Positions 44,628 to 53,730 of a DNA stretch of 64,000 bases are shown one piece after another. The DNA is taken from positions 4,169,501-4,233,500 of the forward strand of contig CP130629.1 in the NCBI GenBank assembly GCA_030644725.1, read 5' to 3'. Below the pieces are notes generated by a model. The model did no database searches. It saw only the letters and a list, made by a program, of their open reading frames with translations, and had not been told where the DNA came from. Made by a program: the position numbers and the translations under genes. Source of the stretch: Candidatus Electrothrix communis. Its GTDB lineage: Bacteria; Desulfobacterota; Desulfobulbia; Desulfobulbales; Desulfobulbaceae. How positions within the stretch are numbered: the stretch's first letter is position 1; each line of letters begins with the position of its first letter.

Positions 44628-46043
44628 TTACTCCTGCATCCGGCCCATCATCTGAACAAAATAACGAGCAGCCTCCGGGGTTCTCCCCCAATGGAGGTGG
44701 ACATAGCCTGCCAAGGTGTTGTCCCTGAGGTAGCCCTCTGTTCGGCCATCGTCGAGTAGATAACCCCGTTTGATTTCACCGGGCATTTTATCGATGGTTG
44801 AGTAATGGAATTCATGCCCATAGCAAGAGCTGCTAGCGCTTCCGAGAATGGTTTCAGCCTGCATTTCCACCTGCCGATATCCCAGTCTGCGCAGGCCCTT
44901 CTGCATCCTTGAAACCACGGGATACACCCCGGCCATAGAGTACTGCTGCTCCTCTGCGGTGACGATCGCCTCAGTCAAGTACATGAAACCGCCGCATTCG
45001 CCATAAACCGGTTTGCCGGAACGGGAAAAGGCCCGGATCTCGGCTCGCATGGAGGCGTTGGCTGCCAAGGTCTCGGCATGGAGTTCGGGATAGCCGCCGC
45101 CTAGATAGAGGCCGTCAAGGCCATCGGGCAGATTGGCATCATGGAGAGGGCTGAAGAAAATCAGCTCTGCCCCTTCTTTTTCCAGCAGGTCAAAATTATC
45201 TTGATAATAAAAGCAAAAGGCCTCGTCTCTAGCAACCCCTAGGCGTACCTTGGCCGGAGCAGATGATGCGGGGGCTGGTGATGAACGAGCTGGTAATGAA
45301 GACGATGTGGAAGGGGTCGGCTCAGTCGCTTCAGGTGGTGTTGCGCCTGTCTCAGGCTGTTGCGCTATTTGAAGAAGCAGATCCAGATCAAGATGCTCTT
45401 CTATGAGCTTGGTCAAGCGTTGTCGGTTGAGTTCAATCTCGGTGCCCATATGGAGCCCGAGATGACGAGAGGGCAGGGTGATGGTCTTGTCTCTGGGTAA
45501 GGCCCCGATAATTGTGGCCCGACAATGTTTCCTGACCGCATCGCTGATCATCTGCATATGCCGTTCGCTGCCTACCCGATTGAAGATCACACCTGCTACC
45601 TGCACCTGGGGATCAAGGGTCTCAAAGCCCTTGACCACCGCAGCCACACTTTCTGCTGCGGAACGTACATCCACCACCAAGAGAACGGGAATATCAAGAA
45701 GCCGGGCCAAAGTAGCAGCCGAGCCTTGGCCGCCGTCAAACAGGCCCATCGCCCCTTCTATCACTGATATCGCTTCATGGGGAGGATTTCCTGCCGGAGG
45801 TGCATGGGTGCGGAATAACCAGCGTACATATTCCGAGCCGCACATCCGTACGTCTAGGTTGCGTGAAATCTGATCGGTCATCAGGAGATGCAGGGTGGGA
45901 TCGATAAAATCCGGACCGCATTTAAAGGGTTGAACAGTCATGCCACGCTGCTTGAGGGCTGCCATGAGACCGAGGGTGACCGTGGTTTTTCCGCAGCCTG
46001 AATGGGTTCCGGCGATAATAAGAGCGTTTCTGTTGTGCGTCAT
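44628..46043 (-). CDS. cbiA: Cobyrinate a,c-diamide synthase (CbiA/CobB)
   Basis: 471 residues. N-terminal P-loop ALIIAGTHSGCGKTTVTLGLMAAL, then FKCGPDFIDP, and the C-terminal glutamine amidotransferase domain with YLGGGYPELHAETL and the catalytic Cys in KPVYGECGGFMYL. It amidates side chains a and c of cobyrinate or hydrogenobyrinate using glutamine and ATP. A Pro/Ser/Ala/Thr-rich linker (about residues 245-280) between the halves is unusual. No other cobalamin genes adjoin it. Confidence 0.95.
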   Translation of the reverse strand: MTHNRNALIIAGTHSGCGKTTVTLGLMAALKQRGMTVQPFKCGPDFIDPTLHLLMTDQISRNLDVRMCGSEYVRWLFRTHAPPAGNPPHEAISVIEGAMGLFDGGQGSAATLARLLDIPVLLVVDVRSAAESVAAVVKGFETLDPQVQVAGVIFNRVGSERHMQMISDAVRKHCRATIIGALPRDKTITLPSRHLGLHMGTEIELNRQRLTKLIEEHLDLDLLLQIAQQPETGATPPEATEPTPSTSSSLPARSSPAPASSAPAKVRLGVARDEAFCFYYQDNFDLLEKEGAELIFFSPLHDANLPDGLDGLYLGGGYPELHAETLAANASMRAEIRAFSRSGKPVYGECGGFMYLTEAIVTAEEQQYSMAGVYPVVSRMQKGLRRLGYRQVEMQAETILGSASSSCYGHEFHYSTIDKMPGEIKRGYLLDDGRTEGYLRDNTLAGYVHLHWGRTPEAARYFVQMMGRMQE

Positions 46044-46150
46044 GAGAAAGTGGAGGGGAAAAAGATGGATCTAGCTAGAGTCGGGCATGTTTTTCAGCCA
46101 GTTAAATCTCAGGGTGAAGGGGTAGCATGAAAGGATTTGTGTCAGCAGGG

Positions 46151-46191
46151 GCAAAAAAAAGGGGTACCGAGATAACCCGGTACTCCTTTGC
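46151..46191 (-). terminator. Intrinsic terminator of the FecR-like gene
   Basis: Minus-strand AAAGGAGTACCGGG, loop TTATC, TCGGTACCCC followed by eight T. Confidence 0.85.
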
Positions 46192-46228
46192 TCTGCTCAC
46201 GTAATGCTTCTATCCTCCCGGCGTACTG

Positions 46229-47272
46229 TTAAATAGAAGGGCTGGGGGGGGGGCAGCAGGGTGGTCTCACTATAGGCGGTGGACATGTTGGGCAGGGCAG
46301 TGGTGGCCTCACTATGGGCGGCGGACATGTTGGGCATGGTTGCCAAGGTGGTGGAGGAAGCGGTTGCCAAGGTCTTTGTATTATAATACCCTTCGATCCT
46401 TTGGGCGGCCATTTTGATCCTTTTGGACCCCACGGAGAGGTTACCTTGGTAGAGCCTTTTGTTTTGGTCTTTGTCTTGGTTGTTGTCGTTGTGGTGGTGG
46501 TCTTGGTGACTACCGTCCCTTTGCTCTTGTTTGATCCTTTTCTCTTTGACCCCTTGTAGGTTTTCTTTGATCCTTTTTTCTTGCTCACTATCGTGGTTGT
46601 GGTAACACCGATAACTGCACAGGATGTGAAAAGCGTGCCTTGGGTGAACCAGCCGCAGTACCAACAACTGGCGGCTCCAGCGCCTAGTCCTACTTCAGAA
46701 GCACTGACTCCTGGGATGGAGGAGTTAACTTCGGGCTCAGCTTTCAGCAAGATGTACTCGTTGCTGTTAACCGTTTTCGGGCCTTCGCCTGTGCTGAAGA
46801 CCATGCGGCCGTCATGAAGTCCTACCCGAGCACGACCGTCATCAGCTATTTGCATGTAGCCGCGAATAGCATTATCCGTGCTCGTGTTGAACATGGCATC
46901 ACCGACAGTGTACTGACCGCCTGCGGTATAAAAGGCTACCTTGCCTACCTGTTCTGTCAGGGAGAAATCAACGAGTCCATTCATGACCATCATGTTGAAT
47001 TGACCCTGACTTTTTTTGACAGACATCTCTGTTCCATCCTGCACGATGAGAGCAATGCCCTTTGTCTTGACGAGACACTTGCCTTCACAGACAAGCAAGG
47101 CATTTTCGGTAACAGGATTGGTACCGGATATCTTGTTGGCTAATTTTCCTTTTTGGTACACAGAAAAGTCGCCTTGGGCAATAATGCCAGAGGGCCCGGC
47201 AAAGGCACTCGAGCTTCCGGCAACAAGGAATAGAGCGACGATTCCTGTTGTCAGTAAAGAAATTTTTTTCAT
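46229..47272 (-). CDS. Secreted FecR-like protein with Lys/Gly/Ser, Thr and Pro/Cys low-complexity tail
   Basis: 347 residues, AAGGAGGTAGTAA before the ATG. Signal peptide ISLLTTGIVALFLVAGSSSAFA. Residues about 30-190 are a beta-rich FecR-like domain (LLVCEGKCLVKTKGIALIVQ, NGLVDFSLTEQVGKVAFYTA). A hydrophobic CWYCGWFTQGTLFTSCAVIG stretch follows, then KGSK repeats, eight consecutive Thr, alternating Lys-Thr, and a C-terminal PCPTCPPPIVRPP unit present twice. The tail looks structural or surface-exposed, with Cys spaced for cross-linking or metal binding. The family is unknown to me; the domain order is unusual. Confidence 0.75.
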   Translation of the reverse strand: MKKISLLTTGIVALFLVAGSSSAFAGPSGIIAQGDFSVYQKGKLANKISGTNPVTENALLVCEGKCLVKTKGIALIVQDGTEMSVKKSQGQFNMMVMNGLVDFSLTEQVGKVAFYTAGGQYTVGDAMFNTSTDNAIRGYMQIADDGRARVGLHDGRMVFSTGEGPKTVNSNEYILLKAEPEVNSSIPGVSASEVGLGAGAASCWYCGWFTQGTLFTSCAVIGVTTTTIVSKKKGSKKTYKGSKRKGSNKSKGTVVTKTTTTTTTTKTKTKTKGSTKVTSPWGPKGSKWPPKGSKGIIIQRPWQPLPPPPWQPCPTCPPPIVRPPLPCPTCPPPIVRPPCCPPPSPSI

Positions 47273-47778
47273 TTACTACCTCCTTGGTCTATTATCAGAT
47301 GGCCTGTCCATCTTGATGTGTATTATCATTTTGTTCTGTGGGGTATTTTTAGAGTTGGGGGTATGCTGGATCAGTTGTAATATGGAATTGCATCTTGGTA
47401 CCTCGTTCGTTTGAAACAATATTTGTTGCATTTTATTATGTGGAGTATACGGGAAAAAAACCCATATGTCACTTCTTTCTTTGGTGTCTTTTTATGAAGT
47501 AACCTTGCTGTTTCACCTGTATTTGTCCTTCCGGGATGTTCACTGCTCGTTCGTTGTAGCTATCATGGGTTAGGACTGTGAGATTGGCGTATTGGCGTAA
47601 TCATTGTCCATCCAGACAGTGTCTTTGCACGGTAACAGGAGCGAAACCTGATTGTCAACAGGGAGTTGCTCTGCACTCTTCAGTCTGAGCTGGACAATCC
47701 TTCTTTGCTGGTTTACTATATCGTATTTTCATCAAGTTATTCTGAATTAAAATATTATTCCTGATTTATTCTAAGCAA
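47273..47778. other. Intergenic region, no gene seen
   Basis: 506 bases between divergent genes, AT-rich. I see no open frame with a ribosome-binding site and no strong hairpin. Confidence 0.45.
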
Positions 47779-49491
47779 ATGGGCAAGCTGGTAAGGAAAT
47801 ACGTCCGATGCTATCGCATCGGTATAGATACTGGAGGCACCTGCACCGACGGGGTCCTCATAGATGATGCCACACTGGAAGTGGTGCATTCGGCCAAGGA
47901 GCCGACCACCCATCATAACCTGGGGATCGGTGTCGGGCGGGTGTTGAAGAAATTGCTTGCTTCGGACATTGCCCCGGAAGATATTATCGGGCTTTCCGTG
48001 TCCACGACCTTGGCCACTAATGCCGTGGTTGAAGATCGAGGGGCCCGAGTGGGCCTGCTGGTCTTCGGCTATGTCCGCCATTTCAAGCTCCCCATTACCG
48101 CTAATATCTTTCTGAAAGGCGGCCATAAGATCACCGGGGAAGAGGATGAGCCCCTGGATATTGAGGGCTTGGTTGATTCGGTCCACGGCCTGAAGAATGA
48201 GGTGGACAGCTATGCGGTTTGCGGCGGCATGTCCATCAAGAATCCGACCCATGAGCTGGTGGCTGAAGAGGCCATCACTATGATTGACCCTAAGCCCGTC
48301 TTTTGTTCCCATCAGGTCAGCGGTCATCCGGGCATGCGGGCCAGGGCTGCCACAGCCTGTCTGCATGCTAAGCTCATGCCCCTGATGATCAGCTTTCTTT
48401 CCTCCATCAAGATTTCCATGCTCAATGCGGGCTTGAATTGTCCGGTGACCATTATTTGCGGGAACGGCAAAGGGGCCGGGCTGGATACAGCGGTCCGGCG
48501 GGCCGCGATTACTATGGCCAGCGGGCCAGCAGCCACGGCTCGTTTTGGCTGTACAGCCGGAGAGCCCACTGCTTTGATTGTTGATGTGGGCGGCACGACC
48601 ACGGATGTCTGTATGATTCGGGATGGGCATCCGGTCCTCAGCGATGAAGGCTGCCGGATCGGGCAATGGAAAACCCATGTTGAAGCCATTGATATGTACA
48701 CCGCAGCGGGCGGCGGGGATTCCCATGTTATCTGTTCTTCAGATCATGATTGTTCTTTGGACCAGGGTGGCGGTTGCAAGCAGCGGCCAAAGATTCGTCT
48801 GGAAGCAACCAGGGTTCAGCCGCTCTGCATGACCGAGGATGTGCCGGATCCTGAGCAATGGCTGGGTTGCGGGCTGCGTAATGCCGTGGTTCTGCCGGTT
48901 GAGGGATTGAGCGATGAGGTCGTCAGTGAGGATGAAATCCTCTTCTGTCTCCGGGAGCATGGTCCGGCCAACTTAGAGACGCTGACGCAACAGACCGGCC
49001 TGTCCGGGATCCTTCTTGAAAAGCGGCTGGAGCGTTTAGCCTATCTCCAGCAGATCAGGATGGCCGGTTTTACCCCGACCGATGCCCTGCATGTCCTGGG
49101 TAAGCTGGATATCGGAAGCAAAGAACAGGCCGAGCACGGGGCCCGTGCCTTGGCCGCCTCCCTAGATATGAGTATTGAGTCCCTCTGTCTTCAGGTGGTA
49201 GCGGAAGCGGAAAAGACCATTGAGGGCATCATTCTTGATTATATCGGGCGTAAGGTCTGGCATGATATCGAGGCGGCTCCCTTTCTGAGCAGTATGGATA
49301 ACGAACTGTTCTCGCTCCGGGTTGCGGTGAAGGTGCCGATTATCGGGATTGGTGCGGCGGCACGCTGTTTTCTGCCTGCTGTGGCTGAGCGTTTGCACAC
49401 CACGGTCCGTTTTCCTGAGCATTATGAAGTGGGCAATGCGGTCGGCGCGGCTTTGATCAGCCGGGAAAATGACGGTGCGCGGCTGTTTTAA
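47779..49491 (+). CDS. Hydantoinase/oxoprolinase family protein
   Basis: 570 residues. YRIGIDTGGTCTDGVLID is the N-terminal phosphate-binding motif (ASKHA fold); GLSVSTTLATNAVVE and ALIVDVGGTTTDVCMI complete the actin-like ATPase signature of the HyuA/acetone carboxylase-beta group. The C-terminal third (about 390-480) contains a winged-helix-like insert, LLEKRLERLAYLQQI. No HyuB partner is adjacent. In anaerobes such lone proteins are of unknown substrate, some linked to cofactor or methyltransferase activation. ATG at 47779, weak ribosome-binding site. Confidence 0.82.
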   Translation: MGKLVRKYVRCYRIGIDTGGTCTDGVLIDDATLEVVHSAKEPTTHHNLGIGVGRVLKKLLASDIAPEDIIGLSVSTTLATNAVVEDRGARVGLLVFGYVRHFKLPITANIFLKGGHKITGEEDEPLDIEGLVDSVHGLKNEVDSYAVCGGMSIKNPTHELVAEEAITMIDPKPVFCSHQVSGHPGMRARAATACLHAKLMPLMISFLSSIKISMLNAGLNCPVTIICGNGKGAGLDTAVRRAAITMASGPAATARFGCTAGEPTALIVDVGGTTTDVCMIRDGHPVLSDEGCRIGQWKTHVEAIDMYTAAGGGDSHVICSSDHDCSLDQGGGCKQRPKIRLEATRVQPLCMTEDVPDPEQWLGCGLRNAVVLPVEGLSDEVVSEDEILFCLREHGPANLETLTQQTGLSGILLEKRLERLAYLQQIRMAGFTPTDALHVLGKLDIGSKEQAEHGARALAASLDMSIESLCLQVVAEAEKTIEGIILDYIGRKVWHDIEAAPFLSSMDNELFSLRVAVKVPIIGIGAAARCFLPAVAERLHTTVRFPEHYEVGNAVGAALISRENDGARLF

Positions 49492-49516
49492 GCAGGTCTT
49501 CATTCAATGCAAAAGA

Positions 49517-49552
49517 GAAGGCCGGGTCGGCAACATAAGTTGTCGGCCTTTT
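49517..49552 (+). terminator. Intrinsic terminator
   Basis: AAGGCCGGGTCGGCAAC, loop ATAA, GTTGTCGGCCTT then TTC-T. Confidence 0.75.
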
Positions 49553-49633
49553 CTTTGTTTCACATAGAATTTAACGGGGTACGTCCCCTATTTCCCCAGA
49601 GAGAATGGGCCGTTTTCTATTTTAAAGTATTAG

Positions 49634-49766
49634 CGGGCTTGGTTCTAACTTCGGCCATTGTGCAGAAAAAACCTGTGCCTCTACGGATATTCTGCTAATT
49701 TTGTGATCTTATTTGCGCATCAAATGTCAGTCGTAAATTAATTGGCCGAACTTAGAACCAAGCCCG
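49634..49766. mobile_element. 133-bp MITE with target-site duplication
   Basis: Terminal inverted repeats of 24 bases with one mismatch (CGGGCTTGGTTCTAACTTCG... and its complement). TATTAG is directly repeated on both sides (49628-49633, 49767-49772). No coding capacity. The parent transposase is not in the window. Confidence 0.85.
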
Positions 49767-49867
49767 TATTAGCGGGTGAGCACCAATTTTTCTCAGTGCT
49801 GGTATTTTCTTACTTGTCATAAGACCAGTGCAATGATATTATGAAAATACAATTATTTAATTTTACT

Positions 49868-49918
49868 CTGACCCTCTTTATCTACTGACCCTCTTTATCT
49901 ACTGACCCTCTTTATCTA
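49868..49918 (+). repeat. 17-bp tandem repeat, three perfect copies
   Basis: CTGACCCTCTTTATCTA three times, ending 26 bases before the start of the next gene, in its probable promoter or leader. Confidence 0.9.
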
Positions 49919-49944
49919 GCTGACTGTACATAACGGAGAATTTA

Positions 49945-50625
49945 ATGAGAAACGTAGTTATTGGATCATTCATTGCAATCACAGGGTTATTTTTTTGTCA
50001 ATATGACGAAGCCGAATCAAATACTCAAACAGCAGAGCTAAGAAAAAACTTTTTACGTGTAAATTATAGTGAAAGTGCCGAGAGACGTTTACCAGCAAAC
50101 TTGGCTTTCACATACAGAGTTATTGGTAAGATTGCCGCTCCTAAGTTAAATAACATATTGGCGAGTAGAGACTTTCGAGCATGTATGATCAAAAATGCAG
50201 AAGGGATGTTAAGAACAGATGACCAAGCTGATGTGGAAAACTATAAAAATTTGATCAATACCATGACTGATGTGTACAGGTTTAAGTGGCCAACGTATAC
50301 TATCAATTTTGGTCGAGCTTGGCTAAACGCTCATACGGTTCCAACCATAAATCACTTTAATCATTATACTCAAATCCCTTATATTTCAGATTTTGAAATG
50401 GATACTGCAGGGTCTCATTCCCAAATTATCAACTTTGATAGGGACCGTTGGTTGGAGCTTGCTACTCATGGCATGGGCGACCGTGAAAATTTCTCTAAAG
50501 TATTGACTCAGTTTTTAGCGACAAAGATTTTTTACGAAAGAAAGTTCCCAACTGCCAAGAGTAAGGATAAACCTGCTTCATTTGGTAATAGAGTGATTAC
50601 CTGTGTGGGTAAAACTTACAGATAA
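49945..50625 (+). CDS. Secreted hypothetical protein
   Basis: 226 residues. A short signal-like N-terminus (VVIGSFIAITGLFFCQYDEAES) may be a signal peptide or, with Cys18, a lipoprotein signal. The rest is soluble, mixed alpha/beta, without recognised motifs; Cys81 and Cys220 could pair. AT-rich compared with the oxoprolinase gene before it. ACGGAG lies 6 bases before the ATG. It sits between a MITE and decayed insertion sequences, so it is probably acquired. Confidence 0.65.
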   Translation: MRNVVIGSFIAITGLFFCQYDEAESNTQTAELRKNFLRVNYSESAERRLPANLAFTYRVIGKIAAPKLNNILASRDFRACMIKNAEGMLRTDDQADVENYKNLINTMTDVYRFKWPTYTINFGRAWLNAHTVPTINHFNHYTQIPYISDFEMDTAGSHSQIINFDRDRWLELATHGMGDRENFSKVLTQFLATKIFYERKFPTAKSKDKPASFGNRVITCVGKTYR

Positions 50626-50644
50626 CTTTCTTTGTCTTAATGTT

Positions 50645-50694
50645 ATGAAAACCCAATTGTTGCGGAAAAGTTGATGCGGCAGTTGGGTTTTTCT
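50645..50694 (+). terminator. Intrinsic terminator
   Basis: AAAACCCAATTG...CAGTTGGGTTTTTC, stem closing the gene at 49945. Confidence 0.7.
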
Positions 50695-51046
50695 TGGTGT
50701 CAACCGTACTCTTCCGCTTCTGGATATTCGACATAACCCAAGTTCGTGACACAGAAAAATAAAATTGTTTGATAACAGCAAGATAGGCGCTTTTGAACTG
50801 TTCCTATGGCACTACAAATTTTATTTTCCCCGAAATTTAACTTTTGATAAAACATTCCGAGTATATATGAAACATATATGAGCCTGTTGATTAAATGCGG
50901 TCAGCAAAACCAACTATAATCGACTATAGTCAGTAGTGATTCTCAGACAGTAATGATTTCGTGGCCTATTCCGAAAAAAAATTCTCGTAAAACAATATTT
51001 CCAGCATTTTTTACCCAAAACAGGAGAAAACAAGGCCAAAGCCCTC
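50695..51046. other. Intergenic region, probably outer end of the IS1182-type element
   Basis: No gene. An ACTATAATCGACTATAGT near-palindrome at about 50919 is the only structure noted; the element's end could not be fixed. Confidence 0.35.
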
Positions 51047-52095
51047 CTATGCGACCACATTTGATGGATTTTGGACGGAGTTCTGCGTAAAACGGATAAA
51101 TCGCTTCACATTACAACTTATTCCAGCCATCACTAACTGTAGCCGGGATCCTTTTTCATTTCGATGACGTGATTGCCTGCCGTCGTGTGCATTGGCAATT
51201 TCGTTTACAAGACTTTCGGCTCCTGCACGGATACCACATTTCCTGCGGTATTCTGGATCACCCATATACTGATGATGGCGAGCGGCTCCAGCATATTGTG
51301 CCTCGTCCACAGTTAATGTTGCTATTTTAACACCAATTTTAACCGGACAACGGTCACAGACGCCACAAGCTCTACAAACATCACTGTTGAAATGAACCAG
51401 GAGTTTGCCGGTTTTCTCACTGCGAGGCTGATCGATCGGAACTTGATTTTTCGGGCAGGACAAAACAGAAAGCTCTTTCGTCTCGTCATTAATTTGAACC
51501 TTAAAGTCAGCAATATCAAGAGGGCGGTCTATGTCAGCAAACCCTTCTATACTCTGTGATCGTCCTGAACTGGGACCTGCCAAGTCTATACCCCTTGCTG
51601 CCGCTTCCAGGATTGACTGTCCATTGACAAAACCAGCATCCGCATTCAGTTCTTTTGGTTTCAGATTGTTCTCTTCAAGTCGTTGTTCTATAAAAGATAT
51701 TTCTGTTGCATCAGCATGAGTTGCGGCTTCAAGGTTTACATCAGTAATAAATTGAACTTTGTTATCAGGATCGCAAGTTTCGGTAACAAATCCTTTATGA
51801 CCAACAACCGTTTGGTTCCTTTTACGCGTATATTCAGCATCGGTATTATGCGGAGTGGATATGATTTTATCACCCACCGGCTTCGCCCGCATTTCTATCT
51901 CAGGTTCAGCAGGAACAATATTTTTTGTACTGTCAGCTGATTCATCAGCAGGTGTCATGTTGCCAGACGATATTTCCTCTTCAGAGTCAACCGGAGCGGT
52001 ATTCCTTGCAGCTTCAACGAGTTCTTTGTCAGAGTCAACATCAGCAGGAGAAGAAGAAAGGTCATTTTCAGATTTAACAGCACACTGCTGATCAC
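51047..52095 (-). pseudogene. IS1182-type transposase, N-terminal half missing
   Basis: The frame is open from the ISb insertion point (52095) to a stop at 51047, about 349 codons without a start of its own. AAATHADATEISFIEQRL, LNADAGFVNG (the second catalytic Asp) and the Cys cluster CRACGVCDRCPV are typical of IS1182/DDE_Tnp_1 transposases. The N-terminal half with the first Asp should lie to the right of 53730 if ISb simply inserted, but I do not find it there, so a deletion accompanied or followed the insertion. Confidence 0.8.
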
Positions 52096-53730
52096 GACCT
52101 GTGCGGTTAGATTAATTTTCACTACCCTCACGCGTGACATGCGATTAATATTATAGAAGGATAGACTCATATTTCATGTGGAGGGATCAGAATGACTGGG
52201 TATAAAGTCAAAGTAAGCGTTGAACTTGTAGAGTGTAACGAATCTATTAGCGATAGCCCGACGAAGCAGCAAGATGGCAGTTTCAATATGGTTATCAGTG
52301 AGAAAGATGCTGTAAGTATAGACAAGTGCGAAAAAACCATTTTACAAACCGCATATCCGACAATACGGTCTGCTTTATCCGAGCACCTTACCGGGGTGTC
52401 TCAAAAAAAAAGCTGGTGAGATGAGTGAAGCCGGAGAACAAGTAATTCAAAATAGTTGTCCATATAAAGTTGATGGGGAAGCCGGACGATTTGCATTCTT
52501 TACTCATAGTATCCTGAAGGGTGCCGACGTGCGATACAACACCGGTCAAGATGTTTTTCGTGCCTGCATGGGAAAGAGTATTACCGAACCACAGGTTTCA
52601 AAGAAATAGCTTTGATTTACGGTGATACGGAAGAATCATACAGAAAAACAACACGATTAATCAATCGCATCCGGTACCAGGAAAAAGACGGCACCCCATC
52701 CCGTACACTTCATGAAGCTACAGAGCGGGAAGGAACTGCCCTGCTTGAGCATATAACAAAAAATCCGAACAAATATTATCCCGGCATGGCTTTGAAGAGA
52801 CCGGGATATATCAAGAAGAGAATCCAGAGTATACTCAATCAGTCCCTGTTTTTCTGGATCAGGAGAAGATTGACGACGCAGTCTCTCTTTGTACAGAAGT
52901 ATGTGGCTTTTCTGATGGTTACATAGATAATCCGATAGGCTACGAGGATCCTTCTGAAACAATCAACATAGCGGTGGATGATGTTAATGTAAAAAGACAG
53001 GAAGATAACAGAATTCCGGGGCAGAAAAGAACCGCGCATACAAGGAAATACGCACATAACACAATCGCTCGTCTTTCTCACAACGGGACAAAATATGTCT
53101 TAAACGGAGCGTCCATAACCTCTCTTCTTCCTATTATAATGTCTTTTTACTTGCTAACGGTCTTTCCGGGAAACGATTCCAGTTTTTACTGATGGTCATA
53201 CAGTCCTGAATACAGCAATTATAAATTTTTATTCCTGGAAAGAAAATATGGGAATAATATTGGACTGGTACCACCTTGGTAAGAAGTGCGGGGAGTTGCT
53301 GAGTCAAACAATGAACGGTCGGAAATTACGCAATGAAGTTCTCAATAAACTCAAGCCGTTGCTTTGGTACGGTCTCACAGATAAAGCAGTTGAGTTTTTG
53401 CGTGAGATCCCGGAGAAGGATATAAAGAACGTTCAATCATTAGAGAAACTCATTGCCTACCTGGAAAGGAACCGACCTTATATCCCCTGCTATGCTGCCC
53501 GAAAAGAACTCGGACTTTGTAATTCGAGTGCTGTCGGTGAAAAGGCGAATGATCTGATTGTGTCAGAACGACAAAAACATAATGGGATGAGCTGGACCAA
53601 AAAGGGAACAGTGGCCTTGGCTACGATTACTGCCCTTAAGCAAAATAATGAATACAGAAAGTGGTTTGAGGAAAAGGATATTGATTTTAAACTGGCTGCT
53701 TAGACTAAAAAATGGCTAACCGCACAGGTT
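52096..53730 (+). mobile_element. Insertion sequence ISb, copy 2 (fuller length)
   Basis: ACCTGTGCGGTTAG at 52097 and its complement ending at 53729. Inverted relative to 16482-17887 and 229 bases longer. No matching target duplication flanks it, consistent with a deletion or rearrangement at its right side. Confidence 0.85.
52192..53703 (+). pseudogene. ISb transposase gene, copy 2, several frameshifts
   Basis: Starts MTGYKVKVSVELVEC with GGAGGGATCAG upstream. It runs to a nine-A run (52405-52414), where the frame must shift to continue into SEAGEQVIQNSCPYK. It then shifts near 52590 into TTGFKEIALIYGDTEES, again near 52800 into DDVNVKRQEDNRIPG, and near 53185 into GIILDWYHLGKKCGELL. This copy retains the RACMGKSI...NKYYPGMALK part missing from copy 1. 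Relative to copy 1 it has one T fewer at 53183. The family resembles ISKra4/ISLre2-type transposases, not certain. Confidence 0.7.

Noticed and set aside
43333-46043. Idea that the repeat protein and the FecR-like protein are parts of conductive or filament structures
   Set aside because: Composition alone does not support a function; there is no direct motif or neighbour evidence.
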